NCBI RefSeq assembly: GCF_051106095.1
Contig: NC_135786.1
Coordinates: 199,203,001 to 199,267,000 of the forward strand
Direction of reading: 5' to 3'
DNA length: 64,000 nucleotides
From: Pogona vitticeps
Lineage: Eukaryota > Chordata > Lepidosauria > Squamata > Agamidae
Position numbers and translations under genes: made by a program
Shown here: piece after piece, positions 46,136 through 58,298 of the stretch
Layout: each line of letters starts with the position of its first letter
Numbering within the stretch: position 1 is the stretch's first letter
Notes under the pieces: generated by a model
Told to the model about the DNA's origin: nothing
Seen by the model: only the letters and a program-made list of their open reading frames with translations
Database searches by the model: none

Positions 46136-49100
46136 TAATTCTCTAAAAGAGCCAAATTATTTTGGCACACATGACAGAAAACCCCACAAATACCTCTCTC
46201 CACCCCAACAGGAAAAATGCAATAACAAATGACCACATGAATAACCCTTATTTGGTCTGGGTAACTCCATATAGAAAGAAGGAAAACCAGCAGGCTCCGT
46301 TTGTGGTGGAGGCAGAGTCTGTAGGGCTGAAGCACTGGCACATCAGAGACAATGACATCATCTGCCACCCTTTCAAGCTTCCCCCAAATATACTTGCATC
46401 CTCACAATATGGGGTGACCGACAGCATATTGTGGTCAGATGTCTCTGTTGTAATGAAAAGCATGCTGCTGCAGCTTGAGCAGTTCACTTCCATTAGCACT
46501 ATAAAAGACCTGTGCTGGTGGTGGTGCTTGGAGGGCTTAAAAACTGTTAGAATTAGTTTGCTGATATAGATCTAGGTGGGAGCATGGTCATTTCTAAGTG
46601 TGAGGCATGCCAACAGCACACATCAATACCGCACACTTCTGCATTTTACTCGCGTCTTGTTCACACATACTTTACCCCTTAGTCTTCCATTCACTGAAAG
46701 ATAAAAGCCTACAATCAGTGCGAATTTGCACCCAGAATTCGACAGCATCAATACAAGAGTCATCATGAATTCCAATAAAAGTTTATGTGGGGAATGAGTC
46801 ACCTTAGAGAATGAAAAATGTAAGAAGAGGGCAAAAAATCCCAGACGAACAAACATGCTATTTAAGAATGCACTGAATCATGTTTTAGCATCACCTTCCC
46901 TATCACAAAACCAAAAAAACTCTGCCTGCACAGAAAAGGATCCTCAGAATGATGTCCATCTTGGAAATATGGATAAAGTTGTGGAGAGTCACAGTGGGAA
47001 CTCCATGGTGGACATCTTTGCAGGCAGGGGAGGGAAAAAGAGCTACTCTCATATTCTAGAAGAGCTGATTGTTCCCTTCACTTTTCACATTACTATCAGC
47101 CAGTTTTTCAAATCAGCAGCTACAGAACAAATTTTACGTATCTTGAATTTTGAACTCTGTGCATATTATTTTGGAATTGCATGCTTTCTTTATGGGAAAG
47201 CTCTGAGAATTTAAGAGAACAAGCCTAGTTGAAGGTGCTTCTGTCTGTGTGTTTTGAAATAATTAAATAAACATAGGATTTTGAGGAGAAGCATCCCTTT
47301 GCCTCCCCTGGAGACGTCCATGGCTTTAGGTATGACATGTTCTGTTCACTGATTAATTGCACCAGCCGTATCTCACATCTGAGGCACTTTAGATGCCTCT
47401 GTTACTTTGATGCAGTGCAGAATTATATTAACATCTTTCAGATGAGTAGAAGTGACTGGGGTGGTAGCATCTGAGAAGCATGTCCTTGTTTGGGCTTCCT
47501 ATATTTATGCTTACAGGGAGAGAAAAAAAAGGCAAATTATTTCACCAACTTCAGAACTGTTATAGTAATATATATTCATTTATTTATCAAAGTCCCTCTA
47601 TTCATATATCTTTTTATAGTGGCTGTAGAAGACATTTATGCACATATGAAAAAAGGAACATTGCATTGCCTACTGAAATCTTTATACAATACAGTAATAT
47701 ATTACAGTACTCCAGTATATAATATAATTCAGTTGAGCTCTCTGTTCAAAATACTGCAATAACTGCTTTCTGGCAAAGGTGAGAATGGATGAAACAGAGG
47801 ATCTTTGTGCTTCATATTTGCAGTGATATCACTTGATCATCTCCTTTGCAACAACACATCTTAGCAAGGCAAACGTGTTTGTATGTATTTGTTTTGGTAA
47901 TATAAATGTTGCTATTCCCATTTTGTGTCTAGGTCTGTAGGGGTGGGGATAATATTTCTGTTTGCATCAGGATTCCAGGTTGGCCGCCAGCAAAATGTAT
48001 GATGCAGTGATTGGTAAAAGCAGCCTTGGGTGAGAACCCTTATCCTTGCACATCTTCACACTGCATAGGAAAGAGGATGAGAGTGTTATAAATAGGATAT
48101 TTCTCATGCATAGCGATTTCTCTCCATGTGCAAAATCAGGATTTGGAAGGCTCAGCTGATTCTCAGTAAGATTTCTTTCTTCCTTTTTAAAAACAAAGCA
48201 AAAAATAAGAAAAGGAAAGGAGTGGAGTGGGGAAGGGGAAGGAATCTGCCACCACCTTTCCTTTGTGGCTCTTGATGTACCAATACTTCTGCCGGTTCTG
48301 GCGGCTGATTCGGATTGCTTGTTCCATCCACCTCACATGTGATGTTGACAGTCAGCGTGGGGAGGCCGGTTTATGTGATGCCAGCAAACAGGAGATGGAA
48401 ACAGCCAATGGAAAGGGTCTCAGAGGGAGTCCTGGCTGTTGGAGAAATAATACAGCAAAGCAATTTTTCTATTCACTTTTACCTTTCTCTGAGCAGTTGG
48501 GCAGACAAATGCAGAACAGGCTTCTGGAAGAAGAGGAAGAAATGGAGGGGGAGACATACTAGCTGAGCTCTCTGAGGGTTAGTCCTCCTGCAATAGGAGC
48601 AGGGAAGGTTATGTTCTTTGACAATGAAGGACAGCTGCTTTGGAACCGAATTTCCAGCACATATGCTTTAATTGTATTTTGAGGTCTTTTTGAACTATTG
48701 ACAAAATGATTAAAAAGGAATTGTCTTCCTCCCTTTCTGTCTGATTTGATTTGAAGTATGAGAAACAGCTAATAAAAATTCTAAAGGCACTCTTCCTCTC
48801 TGCTGATATTCAGACCACCTGTGTTTATTGCTTTTGCCCCCATTGTTTGTATTTTTCAACTGCAGACAACAAAGATGAGGAAGATGCTGGGATGTGTGTG
48901 TGTATGCCATCTACCTGCAATACATTTTAAGTGCGGGTAGCAACCACATATCTGCAAACATAATTAGCTTGCCTATAATATGAAGCATACAATTATTTGG
49001 GTCGTTGTTGCCATTTTGAGGAAGGCAGTGAGGGATGCCCAGGTATGATAGGCTATCACTATTACTTCTCAGAATAAAAATAAGGATGATAGTTAAATAG

Positions 49101-49383
49101 TCCATGAGTACTTTAAACCCAGTTTTACATAATCCTTAATTACAGGAGATTTGCATTGCTTGCCAAAAGTGGTCGGCTAATTATTTTCAAAATGCTTTGT
49201 CCTGTCAGGTCATGGTTGACTATAACTTTTGAATTTTAATGTTGTGGCTCTGTGAGAACATACGTGGCATAAAGTTGACTCTATCCTAAAATGATCCATT
49301 GAACGCTTTGCTATGTATGGATGTTGGGGATATAAGAATGTTTGCAAAAAACAATTTCTAATCATAATCACAGCTAATCCATG
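46136..49383. other. Unassigned sequence, candidate conserved blocks
   Basis: 46162-46569 has a 135-codon open frame (plus) with no domain, next to the LINE fragment. 48236-48340 on the minus strand reads WMEQAIRISRQNRQKYWYIK without stops, with no known match. 48860-49260 is repeat-free and has an octamer ATTTGCAT (49149-49156) plus TAATTA-type sites. None is firm enough to call. Confidence 0.4.
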
Positions 49384-49875
49384 CTATTAAACTATAATCA
49401 TAATAATATAGAGTCAATTCTGGTTTACGGTGAACCTTTTCAGGCTTTTCTAGGTAGAGTGTACTCAGAGGCAATTTACTATTCCCTTCTTCTGGGAGCA
49501 GCTGGCTGGATAGCTCAGTGGTTAGGTATCTAACTATGGAGCCAGGAATCAGGAATTCAATTCCCCATTATGCCTTCTGAGAGCAGAAGCAACCAGTGTG
49601 GCCTTGGGCAAGCTGCACAGTTCCAGCATACCCTGGGGAATGGTAAAACACTTCTGAATATTTTACCCAGGAAACTACAGAAAGGGTCGCCATCAGTCAT
49701 AACTGACTTCACCACACATGCTTTTTGTTGTCTTCTGGGGGCATCCTAGGACTGTGCAGTTTGCCCAGGACCACACAGGCTGGCTCTTTTGGGAATGGGG
49801 AACTGAACTCCCAACCTTGGGCTCCACAGCCAGGTATGTAACCCACAGAGCTATCCAGCCAGCTATTAAGCTATA
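49384..49875 (-). mobile_element. Older SINE-B (minus) split by a younger SINE-B
   Basis: The element occupies 49397-49862 in two parts. The tail half (49397-49496) reads TCAATTCTGGTTTACGG and AGGCTTTTCTAGGTAGAGTG. The head half (49731-49862) reads GGACTGTGCAGTTTGCCCAG, TGAACTCCCAACC and ACAGAGCTATCCAGCCAGC. Target duplication CTATTAA[A/G]CTATA lies at 49384-49396 and 49863-49875 (12 of 13 match). The two halves join exactly across the insertion at 49497-49730. Confidence 0.88.
49488..49739 (+). mobile_element. Younger SINE-B (plus) inserted into the older copy
   Basis: Body 49497-49730, from GCTGGCTGGATAGCTCAGTG (A box) through B box ATTCAATTCCCC and TGGCCTTGGGCAAGCTGCAC to the tail GGGTCGCCATCAGTCATAAC. 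The 9-bp duplication TCTTCTGGG lies at 49488-49496 and 49731-49739 and is part of the older SINE's own sequence. Full length. Confidence 0.9.
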
Positions 49876-50237
49876 GCTTTTACATATGTCTAAAAATAGT
49901 GTCCACACAGAATAGGGATACCACTAGATAAATCAACATGTTAGATTCCTTTTTAGAGAAAAGCTTCTAAGAGGTGTCAAGGGAAGATTAACTTGATGAG
50001 AATCTGTTAACTGATTCAGAGCAAGGATAATAAAAATAATCTCCTGCTCACCTATTCTGAGCTCACGGTGGTATTTGTCACCACAAAAGAGCTACCAGCC
50101 TGGGACTGCAAAAGAAGTCAAACAGTGAAGCAGAGCCCACTGTGGGTTACCACAGGTTGATAGCAAGCTATATTGGCTTGGCTGATGACCAGTGGTGTGG
50201 GACCAAATTATATAGGTCTCCAAATGGCTCCCGCGTG
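49876..50237. other. Unassigned sequence, no gene seen
   Basis: No recognised repeat or exon. Confidence 0.45.
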
Positions 50238-50238
50238 T

Positions 50239-50318
<80 letters not shown>

Positions 50319-50608
50319 TCTCCCGCCCATCTAGACTGCATCTACTCTGGGCGGCTTACAATAAAATATGAAGACAGTTAAAAACAACAATTTAAATCAA
50401 TAATATTAGTATTCATTCAAGATGGGGAAAGTATAGAGCGAAATTAAAATAGAAAAATAAAAATCAAGTATTTACAGGAGGGGAGGCCTGCCTAAAGAGC
50501 CAGGTCTTTAGTTGGCTCTTAAAAACACCCAGCGAGGGAGCCAGGCAGATCTCTGATGGAAGACTGTTTCAGAGTCGAGGGGCCACTGCTGAGAAGGCCC
50601 GGTTTCTT
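50238..50608 (-). mobile_element. L2-like LINE 3' end with long (TTTA)n
   Basis: 82 bp of TTTA (50238-50319), then CTCCCGCCCATCTAGACTGC and ACTCTGGGCGGCTTACAAT, an A-rich spacer, and GAGGCCTGCCTAAAGAGCC followed by TTGGCTCTTAAAAACACCC. Reversed, this is the best-preserved 3' end of the L2-like family here. It includes the last codons (an RAFSAVAP-like region at 50560-50608). Confidence 0.85.
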
Positions 50609-53154
50609 GTTTTTTCTTCTTCTGTGTAACAGATAAATGGTGGACCAAAGTGAACTCAAAACCTTTCAGGGACCTCATCTGCACAGTGTTTTGTACTTGA
50701 TTGTTCTAGGGTGATTCTAGGTCATTCGGATATTTTTTGATGCAAATTTGAATCAGTCACCCCAATATTTGTGTCCAGACATGGGAGGGTGACTGTTGCT
50801 GAATGTACTGGACTGTCTAGTATGTTTTTCCATGTGGAATTGCCCATTACTTCCCTCTCTCAACAGCGATTGCAAAATTTCCACTGTAACGCCACCTATT
50901 TCACTCTCCTCCCATCTTCTCCTGGTTTTGCCTTCCCACCTTTCCCAACTCTTCTTGTTTTTACCTATTTCACCACTTTAATTTCCCTTTTCATTTTATT
51001 TTGTTTTTCTGCTTTTGTGCTACAGCACTCAACTGATGCTTCTTATATGTGATCACATTTCAGTGTTCTAGTCTAGCACCTGTGTACCTTGACCCAAAAC
51101 ATATTTTTCTAAAAAGCTGAAGGTAGCAACCACTGGTATATCGGTGGTATAAGAAAACAAGCAGGTGGAAGTGACACTTGGGCATTGAGCCAGACCAGTT
51201 GAAACATTTCATGAAACACAAAGACAAACTGTGAGAATCATCACACATTGTTGCAGCATTAGGATACATAGAAGCACATCATACACTGGAGAAAATTGTG
51301 TGCAAACGTCTGAATTCCCCAGAATTCTGCATCAGAAATGGCCGATACACAATCTTCACTTATTGATACACCATTTGGTAGATCCATTTTTGACAATATG
51401 GAAAATAATATTACATTCAGGTGTTATCTGAATCAGTCTCTATGCTGTGATGGAACATAGAGAAAGAAAACTGGAGAGAATTTTAGGTGAAAAAGTCAGT
51501 AGAAACCCTATTTCATTCACATTCATTTTCAGTGGAAAATTTGGAAATGTCGATAGATTTTCATCATGACAATCCCTCTAGCTAGGCCTCCTCTATAAAG
51601 AGAACATCACAATCCAGACAACTAGATCAATCCACATGAACATATTTACAGATCCTTTGTAAAGCTAATGCATCTTAGTTGCCATTTCAAGTTCAAAGCA
51701 TCGTCCAATACTTGTATTGCAAAAGGGGCAGTGTACAACAATGCTCTATTCCTAGGAATACCCATTTGTCTCACAGCTACTCTGAGGACTACAGCTTAAC
51801 TCAAAGGAAAATCTGACCGGGCAGTGCTTGGGTAGCAGATGGTGTCATAGTCCCTGTGGATCCAAAAGTCCCAAGTGCATTGATTCTGCAAGCCTAGACT
51901 TCACTTAACCAAATATTAGTTTTGGCAAATCCTTGAAGGGGAGAGACATACCCTTTAAGAACAAAGTCTAGTGGCACAAAACAAATACCACGCGGTATAA
52001 AATCTTTCTTTACCAATGAAAGATCTCAGTATTAAATGGCCAAATTCATAAGTCCAACATCATACAAAAATAAAATTGCAAGGGGGGGGATCCCCAAACC
52101 ATATCCATTCACACAGCTTCTCCCTATTGCCCTATTTAATGTCTCCAATAGCATTTCTAGGTTATGGATTTTGTCTCATGAGAGATTGGCAAGTGTCTGA
52201 TCCAATATTTTAAGAGAAACATAGGAAAATAAAAGCAAGCGTCATTTTTCAGGGGGAAACTTTTAGCTGCTACATTGATGTGTCTCTCTTGTCATCTGCA
52301 AGGAAGTGATGGTGGAGATTAAGCTGTTGGCCACCTCTGAAATGGTGTGATATACAGTAACAGGACTTGTAGAAACAGGCCTGGATAAGGCTGTGAAGAG
52401 GCAGGAACCAAGTACTGTAGATACAGATCCTAACACATTTTGAGGAAACACTTTATCAAGAAAAATGTGTAACTCTTCTTAATACAAAGTGCTCAGGGCA
52501 AGTTTTTTTGTTGTGACTCACAGTTAGATGGAGTCTTCTGTTCCTGCAGAAAACTTGTTTGCAAAGAAGTTTTCACTAAGAACTGTTAAATATTCCCTCA
52601 GTAAAATATCCCTCTGAAATGTGCTAGAAAAGAGATCAACTTTTGTAACTGTATTTTGGTGGTGGTAACATTCTTGGATTTTTCTACATCTGTAATCAGT
52701 CTCTTTTGTGCAGTGGTAGTGGATTGTCCTACTGCTCATGAGGGATCTAACAGGTGTAACTATGCTGTGAAAATCCTCATTCTGTCCCTCACAGGCTGAA
52801 GACTACCTCATATGTCTTCTTCTTCTTCTTTTTTTGCTTCTTAAAAAAAAATATTTATATTCTTATTAAAAATAAGGAAAGTGTGATTCTGAATGTTAGA
52901 CATCTTGATAGAAAATTTAATGTTTTTGTCTTTCTCCAACTTCATCCCAATATGCATCAGTGCAACTCTGTGCTTCTATGACAAGGTAGCCACATGTTTC
53001 TCTTCAAAGGTTGTTCAAAATTTGGAACCTTACTTTTTGAAAATAATTATTCACAGGGACAACTCTGAAGTAATAGCTAACGAGGTACAGTACTAATTAA
53101 TAGTTACAGTGTTTGGAAATTGAACGTTTATGAGCAAGCAGTGCTTCTTAGTTG

Positions 53155-53156
<2 letters not shown>
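50609..53156. other. Unassigned sequence, no gene seen
   Basis: 2.5 kb without a recognised repeat or exon apart from a CTT run near 52819-52831. Confidence 0.45.

Positions 53157-53226
<70 letters not shown>
53157..53226. repeat. (GT)35 microsatellite
   Basis: Uninterrupted 70-bp dinucleotide array, likely highly polymorphic. Confidence 0.98.
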
Positions 53227-53229
<3 letters not shown>

Positions 53230-54239
53230 CAAATCTATAGGGCCATATAAAAATCACAGCTAACCCTGTCTCTGAGAGAGGAAGAGTTGCAGTTTTGCTA
53301 AGTGGGATTTCACATGAATGCGAAAACCAATCATTCACCCCTTATAATCAGCAGAAATCTCTGTAACACAGAACATATTCAGACTAGACCTGTTTAGCCC
53401 CAATGTATATCTATGACTGGAAATAACAAACAGATGAGGAAGGGGTATGTGCTCTATCTCTTCCCACATTTCTTTGATCATGTGGATCTAGTGCCAGACT
53501 CAGGCAGCCTACAACAGCCATGGGCAAATTGCTCCACACCTTCATGGCCCAGATGGCCTCCCTGCCCTGATGAGTGCTGCTGATTTTCCCAAAAGGTTTC
53601 TGCCAGGGCAGCAGAAGCTGTTTGGGGATTTGCAGGGAATCTCCCGGATGCCAAATCACTATCTCCCTGTATGCATGGAAGGCAACTTTCTCAGGGAGGG
53701 GGAGAAAGCGACCCTCCTTTATAAAATGTGTGGAAAGTCTCCACAGGCAGAGGAAGCTTTCTTCCCTCCAGCAGCATATGCTAAGTACACAGAGGGCAAT
53801 GGGAATTGTGATGGAAGAGACTAATGTGCTTCTTTTCCTCATATTATTTTTATGCCCAGAGCTATGACACTGGAATAGGGCCTTTGTTTCCCAAGTGCCA
53901 TTGCACTGTAGTGTCAGTGAACTGTTAGTGCCAGAAATATGTAAGCTGAATAAGGAAAATTAAGTATAGGTATGTTGGCCTGCCTGTAATGAAAAATGTC
54001 TTTAATAAACACACTTTGTAAGAAGAAATACTTTTCTACACACAAAAAAATGTGCAACAGGCAACCTGAAGAGGCCTCATTCTTCTGTTTCCATACTCTG
54101 CCTCTTCTGGGGCAGCTTCTTTCCTTCCGTGGGGGTGAGGGTGAGGTGCAGTGAGGGCATAGCATAATGTTCTAGTTCTGCCCTCATACTGTTTCCTGCT
54201 GCAAACATGCTTCCCTATTGACTCCTGTAGCAAAATACC
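53227..54239. other. Unassigned sequence, no gene seen
   Basis: No recognised repeat. A 143-codon antisense open frame at 53411-53842 has no domain. Confidence 0.45.
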
Positions 54240-54735
54240 AACAGGTGACGTCAGTCCTGCCTGTCCATCATGGAAGCTCAAGGGGGAGGAGCCAAGGATA
54301 GGGCAGGAGGGGCGGAGTTAGAGAGACAGATAGTGAGAGAGACAATTGGAGATGTGGAATAGCAGATAGGATTTAGGAGAGAAGGAGAGGGTTAGTGAAT
54401 TGAGCTGAGAGTGTTAGGAGAGGTAATTGAGAAGGTTAAACAGTACTGAACAAGCTGGAATGAAGTTATAAGTACTATAAGAGAGATATTGATCAAAAGT
54501 ATATAGTAGTTTGGAATAAAAGTGATTGCATACATAATCCAATCCGTGTTAATACCTGATACAATTCATACGTGATTTACCTTTATGATTTACTTGACAA
54601 TAAAAGAATATTTGTTAATTAAACCTCTGATTCCTAAGTTCAATAACCCTTAGTTTTGGCAGCACACGTGTATAACAGAATTGGTATTAGGAGAATATCT
54701 GGTGGCAGCTAGAAGAGAAAAAGGGTGTGATCCTT
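54240..54735 (+). mobile_element. LTR retroelement fossil (LTR plus leader), Gypsy-like?
   Basis: A 430-bp segment starts near TGACGTCAG with a GGAGGAGCCAAGGATAGGGC block and AGAGAGACAGATAGTGAGAG. It has a possible TATA region (TATAAGTACTATAAG), AATAAA signals and an end near GTATAACA. It is followed by TTGGTATTAGGAG, which resembles a primer-binding site. The overall look fits a Gypsy-type LTR and its leader. It is a fossil with no coding part seen; limits and family are uncertain. Confidence 0.4.
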
Positions 54736-55608
54736 TGCGAGGGCCAAATAAACAGGGGCAACAAGGACGATTGCCACAGTTCCCACAAGCAGAAATGCTT
54801 CTTTGCCATCCTCATATTAGAACGGTGTGGGAAAAGACTCATGATGCACCTGAAGCTTCTTCATTTGTGGAGGGGATCTGAGGCTCTCCTGATATGCAGG
54901 AGCTATATATCATAGATGGGGAAAATGTGCTTCTCCTGATACTTTTGGATTACAGTGCTCATGATCCATCATTGTTGGCCATGGTCACTTGGGCTCATGA
55001 AGTTGCCGTCCAACCAGATGTTGTCCCACGACTGCTTTTCACACGTAAGACATGCAGAACACCCATTCTCTTGCCATCTCACTGTGCACAATTTCCAGTG
55101 TGTGTGACGGCTGGTATGCTTGGGACCATGAACCCCCTGCACCATGCATGGAAGGGCATGTGAACCACCCTAATGTTAGTTTTGGAGAAAGGGAGGGTGC
55201 ATCTTTGTGGGTGGAAGTTTGGGTGGAAATGACATGTGCATGTTTTAATGGTGGGAGGGCAAGATTGATTGGACTAGATTCCAAATTTGCTTGGGCCATA
55301 AACAAATAACAGTCTGGGCCATCTTTAGCACCTGCCATCCAGAACATGAAGATAACTGGTGCAGCAGCTGCCTTTTTGCTCAGCAGGTCCCTGGTGAATA
55401 TAAAGCCAAGCTTTCCCCAGCTTTTCCACTTGTATACCACCTTCCACCTTCATACCAGTGCAAGGGTTGTAGGCCTCAAGACACCGGCTAATATCACAGG
55501 CAATTGCTATTCTCCCCCCCACCCATGTCATCATTCAAGGAGGGCAAAACTCAGGGCAAAGAATGCTGGAAGAGAGGAGATTTTGATGCCTGTGTTTTAG
55601 GTCCTTTT
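54736..55608. other. Unassigned sequence, no gene seen
   Basis: No recognised repeat. Overlapping open frames on both strands at 55039-55491 show no domain. Confidence 0.45.
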
Positions 55609-56002
55609 AAAATCCTCATTGATGCCTTTGAATTGTGGTGCTGGAGGAGGCTCCTGAGAATCCCCTGGACTGCAAGGAGAACAAACCTATCAATTCTAAA
55701 GGAAATCAACCCTGAGTGCTCACTGGAAGGACAAATCCTGAAGCTGAGGCTCCAGTACTTTGGCCATCTCATGAGAAGAGAAGACTCCTTGGAAAAAAAC
55801 CTTGATGTTAGGAAAGTGTGAAGGCAAGAGGAGAAGGGGATGACCGAGGATGAGATGGCTGGACAGTGTCTGCGAAGCAACCAACATGAATTTGACCCAA
55901 CTCCGGGAGGCAGTGGAAGATAGAAGGGCCTGGCGTGCTCTGGTCCATGAGGTCACGAAGAGTCGATCACAACTAAACGAACAAACGAAAAATCCTCATT
56001 GA
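55609..56002 (+). mobile_element. BovB LINE 3' end with 14-bp target duplication
   Basis: Body 55623-55988 (366 bp). The frame reads DAFELWCWRRLLRIPWTARR, TNLSILKEINPECSLEGQIL and LRLQYFGHLMRREDSLEKNL, the C-terminal end of the BovB ORF, and then continues in another frame. The end is CACGAAGAGTCGATCACAAC followed by TAAACGAACAAACG. AAAATCCTCATTGA flanks at 55609-55622 and 55989-56002, a perfect duplication. It is 5'-truncated, as usual for LINEs. The WCWRRLLR and FGHLMRRE blocks make the family assignment strong. Confidence 0.95.
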
Positions 56003-56107
56003 CCATTTCCATTATTTCCCAGCTAGCATTAGAACAAGTTTTGCCACCAGCCTGGTTGTCAAAATAAGTTTTTTCCCTGGTTTTGTGTTGCCACATTTCT
56101 GGTAGTT

Positions 56108-56366
56108 TTGTTTTGTATGCTGTCAAATGATTTATGGTGATTTCTGCAGGGTTTCCTTGGTGCAAAGTACTCAATAATGGTTTGCTGCTCCATCCTCCTG
56201 GTGGTGCTCATGCAGGTCACCCGTGGTAGCATAGAGGGCAGGACACCTAACACTATTAAAGACAAATGTTGCAGGTGATCTCAACTGGACTCTCCTCTGA
56301 GAGGCAGAGTGGGGATTCAAAGTCCCCACTCTTGGTGCTCCAACCCGCTAAGCAATACCAGTTAAT
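56108..56366 (-). mobile_element. tRNA-derived SINE with RTE-like tail (SINE-B related), diverged
   Basis: The minus-strand head at 56288-56366 has GCTTAGCGGGTTGGAGCACC (A box side) and GACTTTGAATCCCC (B box). The tail at 56108-56200 reads CACCATAAATCATTTGACAG and CATACAAAACA in reverse. The middle is poorly matched. It belongs to the subfamily with the GTTTGCTGCTCC segment, as at 25186. Confidence 0.6.
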
Positions 56367-58092
56367 CTATTATCTGGTTGTTTAACCCAGATTATAGGCC
56401 TATTTACATAGATAACCTTCAGGACCAATTCTATAATAGGCTGACCAAGAAACAGTTTCATCTTTCCCAATTCCAAGCTCTGCTTCATTGCCCCAAATGT
56501 CTCTCTGGCCCAAATAGATGGCAAGCTGGAAAATAAAAGCTAAACAACATTTTTTTTAAAAAATGCATTATTGCATGAGTCCATCTGTCATATTCATCTC
56601 TTGTGCAGTTTTAACTCATTGATCCTTAAATAATGTTGCAAATATTAGCATGGCAAGAATATACTGATTGCAGAATAATTAAAAAAAACCCACTAGCTGT
56701 ATTTACTTTTAAGCAACCAGCTATACTTATAATAATCATAGATAAAAGCAGGATTATGAAAAACAAACTCTATTTAAACATGGAAAGAGTGTGTGCAATA
56801 AATCACTTGAGTAAGTTTGTGATTTTGGCAGGATGCTTAAAGGGGATTGGTCATACTTAATTCCACTTAAAAACCCCAAAGTTAAAGAACCATTAGCTAA
56901 AGGTGGTGTTTTGCATGTCCCAATCACCCTGCTTCTGGGTGGCTACAGACCATCTTTTGGGAACACTGATAGAGTGTTGCAGGTTCTCTCTCAAAATGGC
57001 TGACAGACAAGCTCGGCCATTCACAGAACACTTTCCAAAGAACCTATGTGTGAATCAGAGGTGAGATTTAAGCATTTCAAAACTAGTTTTTAGCTGTAAC
57101 ACCCATTTCTCAGGACGCAAATTGACAAGTCTAAAGGTTGCAAAAATTACTTGCTTTGACTACAACTACTTGTTATGTGTTTCTGGGGAAGTCATGTGGA
57201 AAACTGTCTCTCTCATAAGGCAAGGAAGTGGGGTATAACCTGTCATACAAATTCATTATCCATTCCTTTATTTCTTGTGCCTCATTTATTCAAATGCCCC
57301 AGATACAGCTACATAATGTAACATTACATGAATAATATTGTTGGTTTTGGAGGTAGCTGGAGACATATTTTTGGATTTTTGAAAAAAATTAAACCTACTC
57401 TTAATTTTTTGGCTAGTATTCTATTCATTTTTCCACTAATATAACTGTAACTGTGGTAGTTGCTGTGCCAATATAGAGAACTCTGCTCACCCATCTACAT
57501 GTGTGGCTGCTTGACTAGGCAAGTGACCAGATCTCCCTACAATGTGGCAGCCATTTTAATGTTTGCGCTTACAGGCCATCTGGAAAGCAGATTCATCTGT
57601 GTGGTTATCCAGCAACATATGTAAAAGAAAACATTCTGATGTTGCAAATTACTTAGAAAAATTGGGACCGGTTAACACCCTGAGAAAAGTAGTCTCTAAT
57701 GTCAGTGGTGATACTTCTGATAACTCACAGATAGCAGGCAACAAAGTTCATTGAGGGATTTTAAAATTATCAGCAAATGCTCCCTTTCCCTTTCTCACAT
57801 GGTTCCTCCATTTTTTTCTGACTAGCTCTCAGCATGAGAGCTCCTCCCAAGGGAAATGGAGGATGAGAAACAACTAGATGAGTATGGGTAGAATTAGGGC
57901 TGCAATGAGCTTGTTTGCATCAGGATTATGATTCTGCTGATTATCCAAAAATACCTTTGTGTGTGTGTGTTAAGATTTTGCCTAGAGACATATGCCTGTG
58001 ATTTTTCAATCTTGCATTAATCCTTTTTCTTTTATGATATACCAATGTTTAGTTTCTTATTAGATATAATCCAGCTTGTCCATCACCTGTCT
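56367..58092. other. Unassigned sequence, no gene seen
   Basis: No recognised repeat or exon. Confidence 0.45.
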
Positions 58093-58230
58093 CAGTGGTT
58101 CCCAACCTTGGGTAACCCAGGTGTTCTTGGATGGCAATTCCCAGATGCCTGCACCACCAGATGTGCTGGACAGGGTTTCTGGGAGTTGCAGTCCAAGAAC
58201 ACCTGGGTTACCCAAGGCTGGGAACCACTG
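58093..58230. mobile_element. hAT-type hairpin MITE (138 bp)
   Basis: The left arm, CAGTGGTTCCCAACCTTGGG to 58131, and the right arm, 58192 to CCAGCCTTGG-complement CACTG at 58230, match at 38 of 39 positions. The inner part has CTGGGAGTTGCAGTCC, the motif left as scraps at many places in this window. CAGTGGTT ends are typical of hAT elements. The 8-bp flanks match only weakly, so the duplication is decayed. Confidence 0.8.
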
Positions 58231-58298
58231 ATATCTCTTTGATTCATGTAACAGAGGATTCCTCAATTAAGAGAGGGGAAAGCAAGCCACTATGGTCT

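Noticed and set aside
46162-46569. 135-codon frame next to the LINE fragment
   Set aside because: No domain. An antisense frame covers the same region, and it may be an unrecognised upstream part of the minus-strand LINE.
53411-53842. 143-codon antisense frame with overlapping sense frames
   Set aside because: Open on both strands with no domain; typical chance overlap in GC-richer sequence.
55039-55491. Overlapping 85-133 codon frames on both strands
   Set aside because: No domain, no conserved blocks; chance overlap upstream of the BovB insertion.
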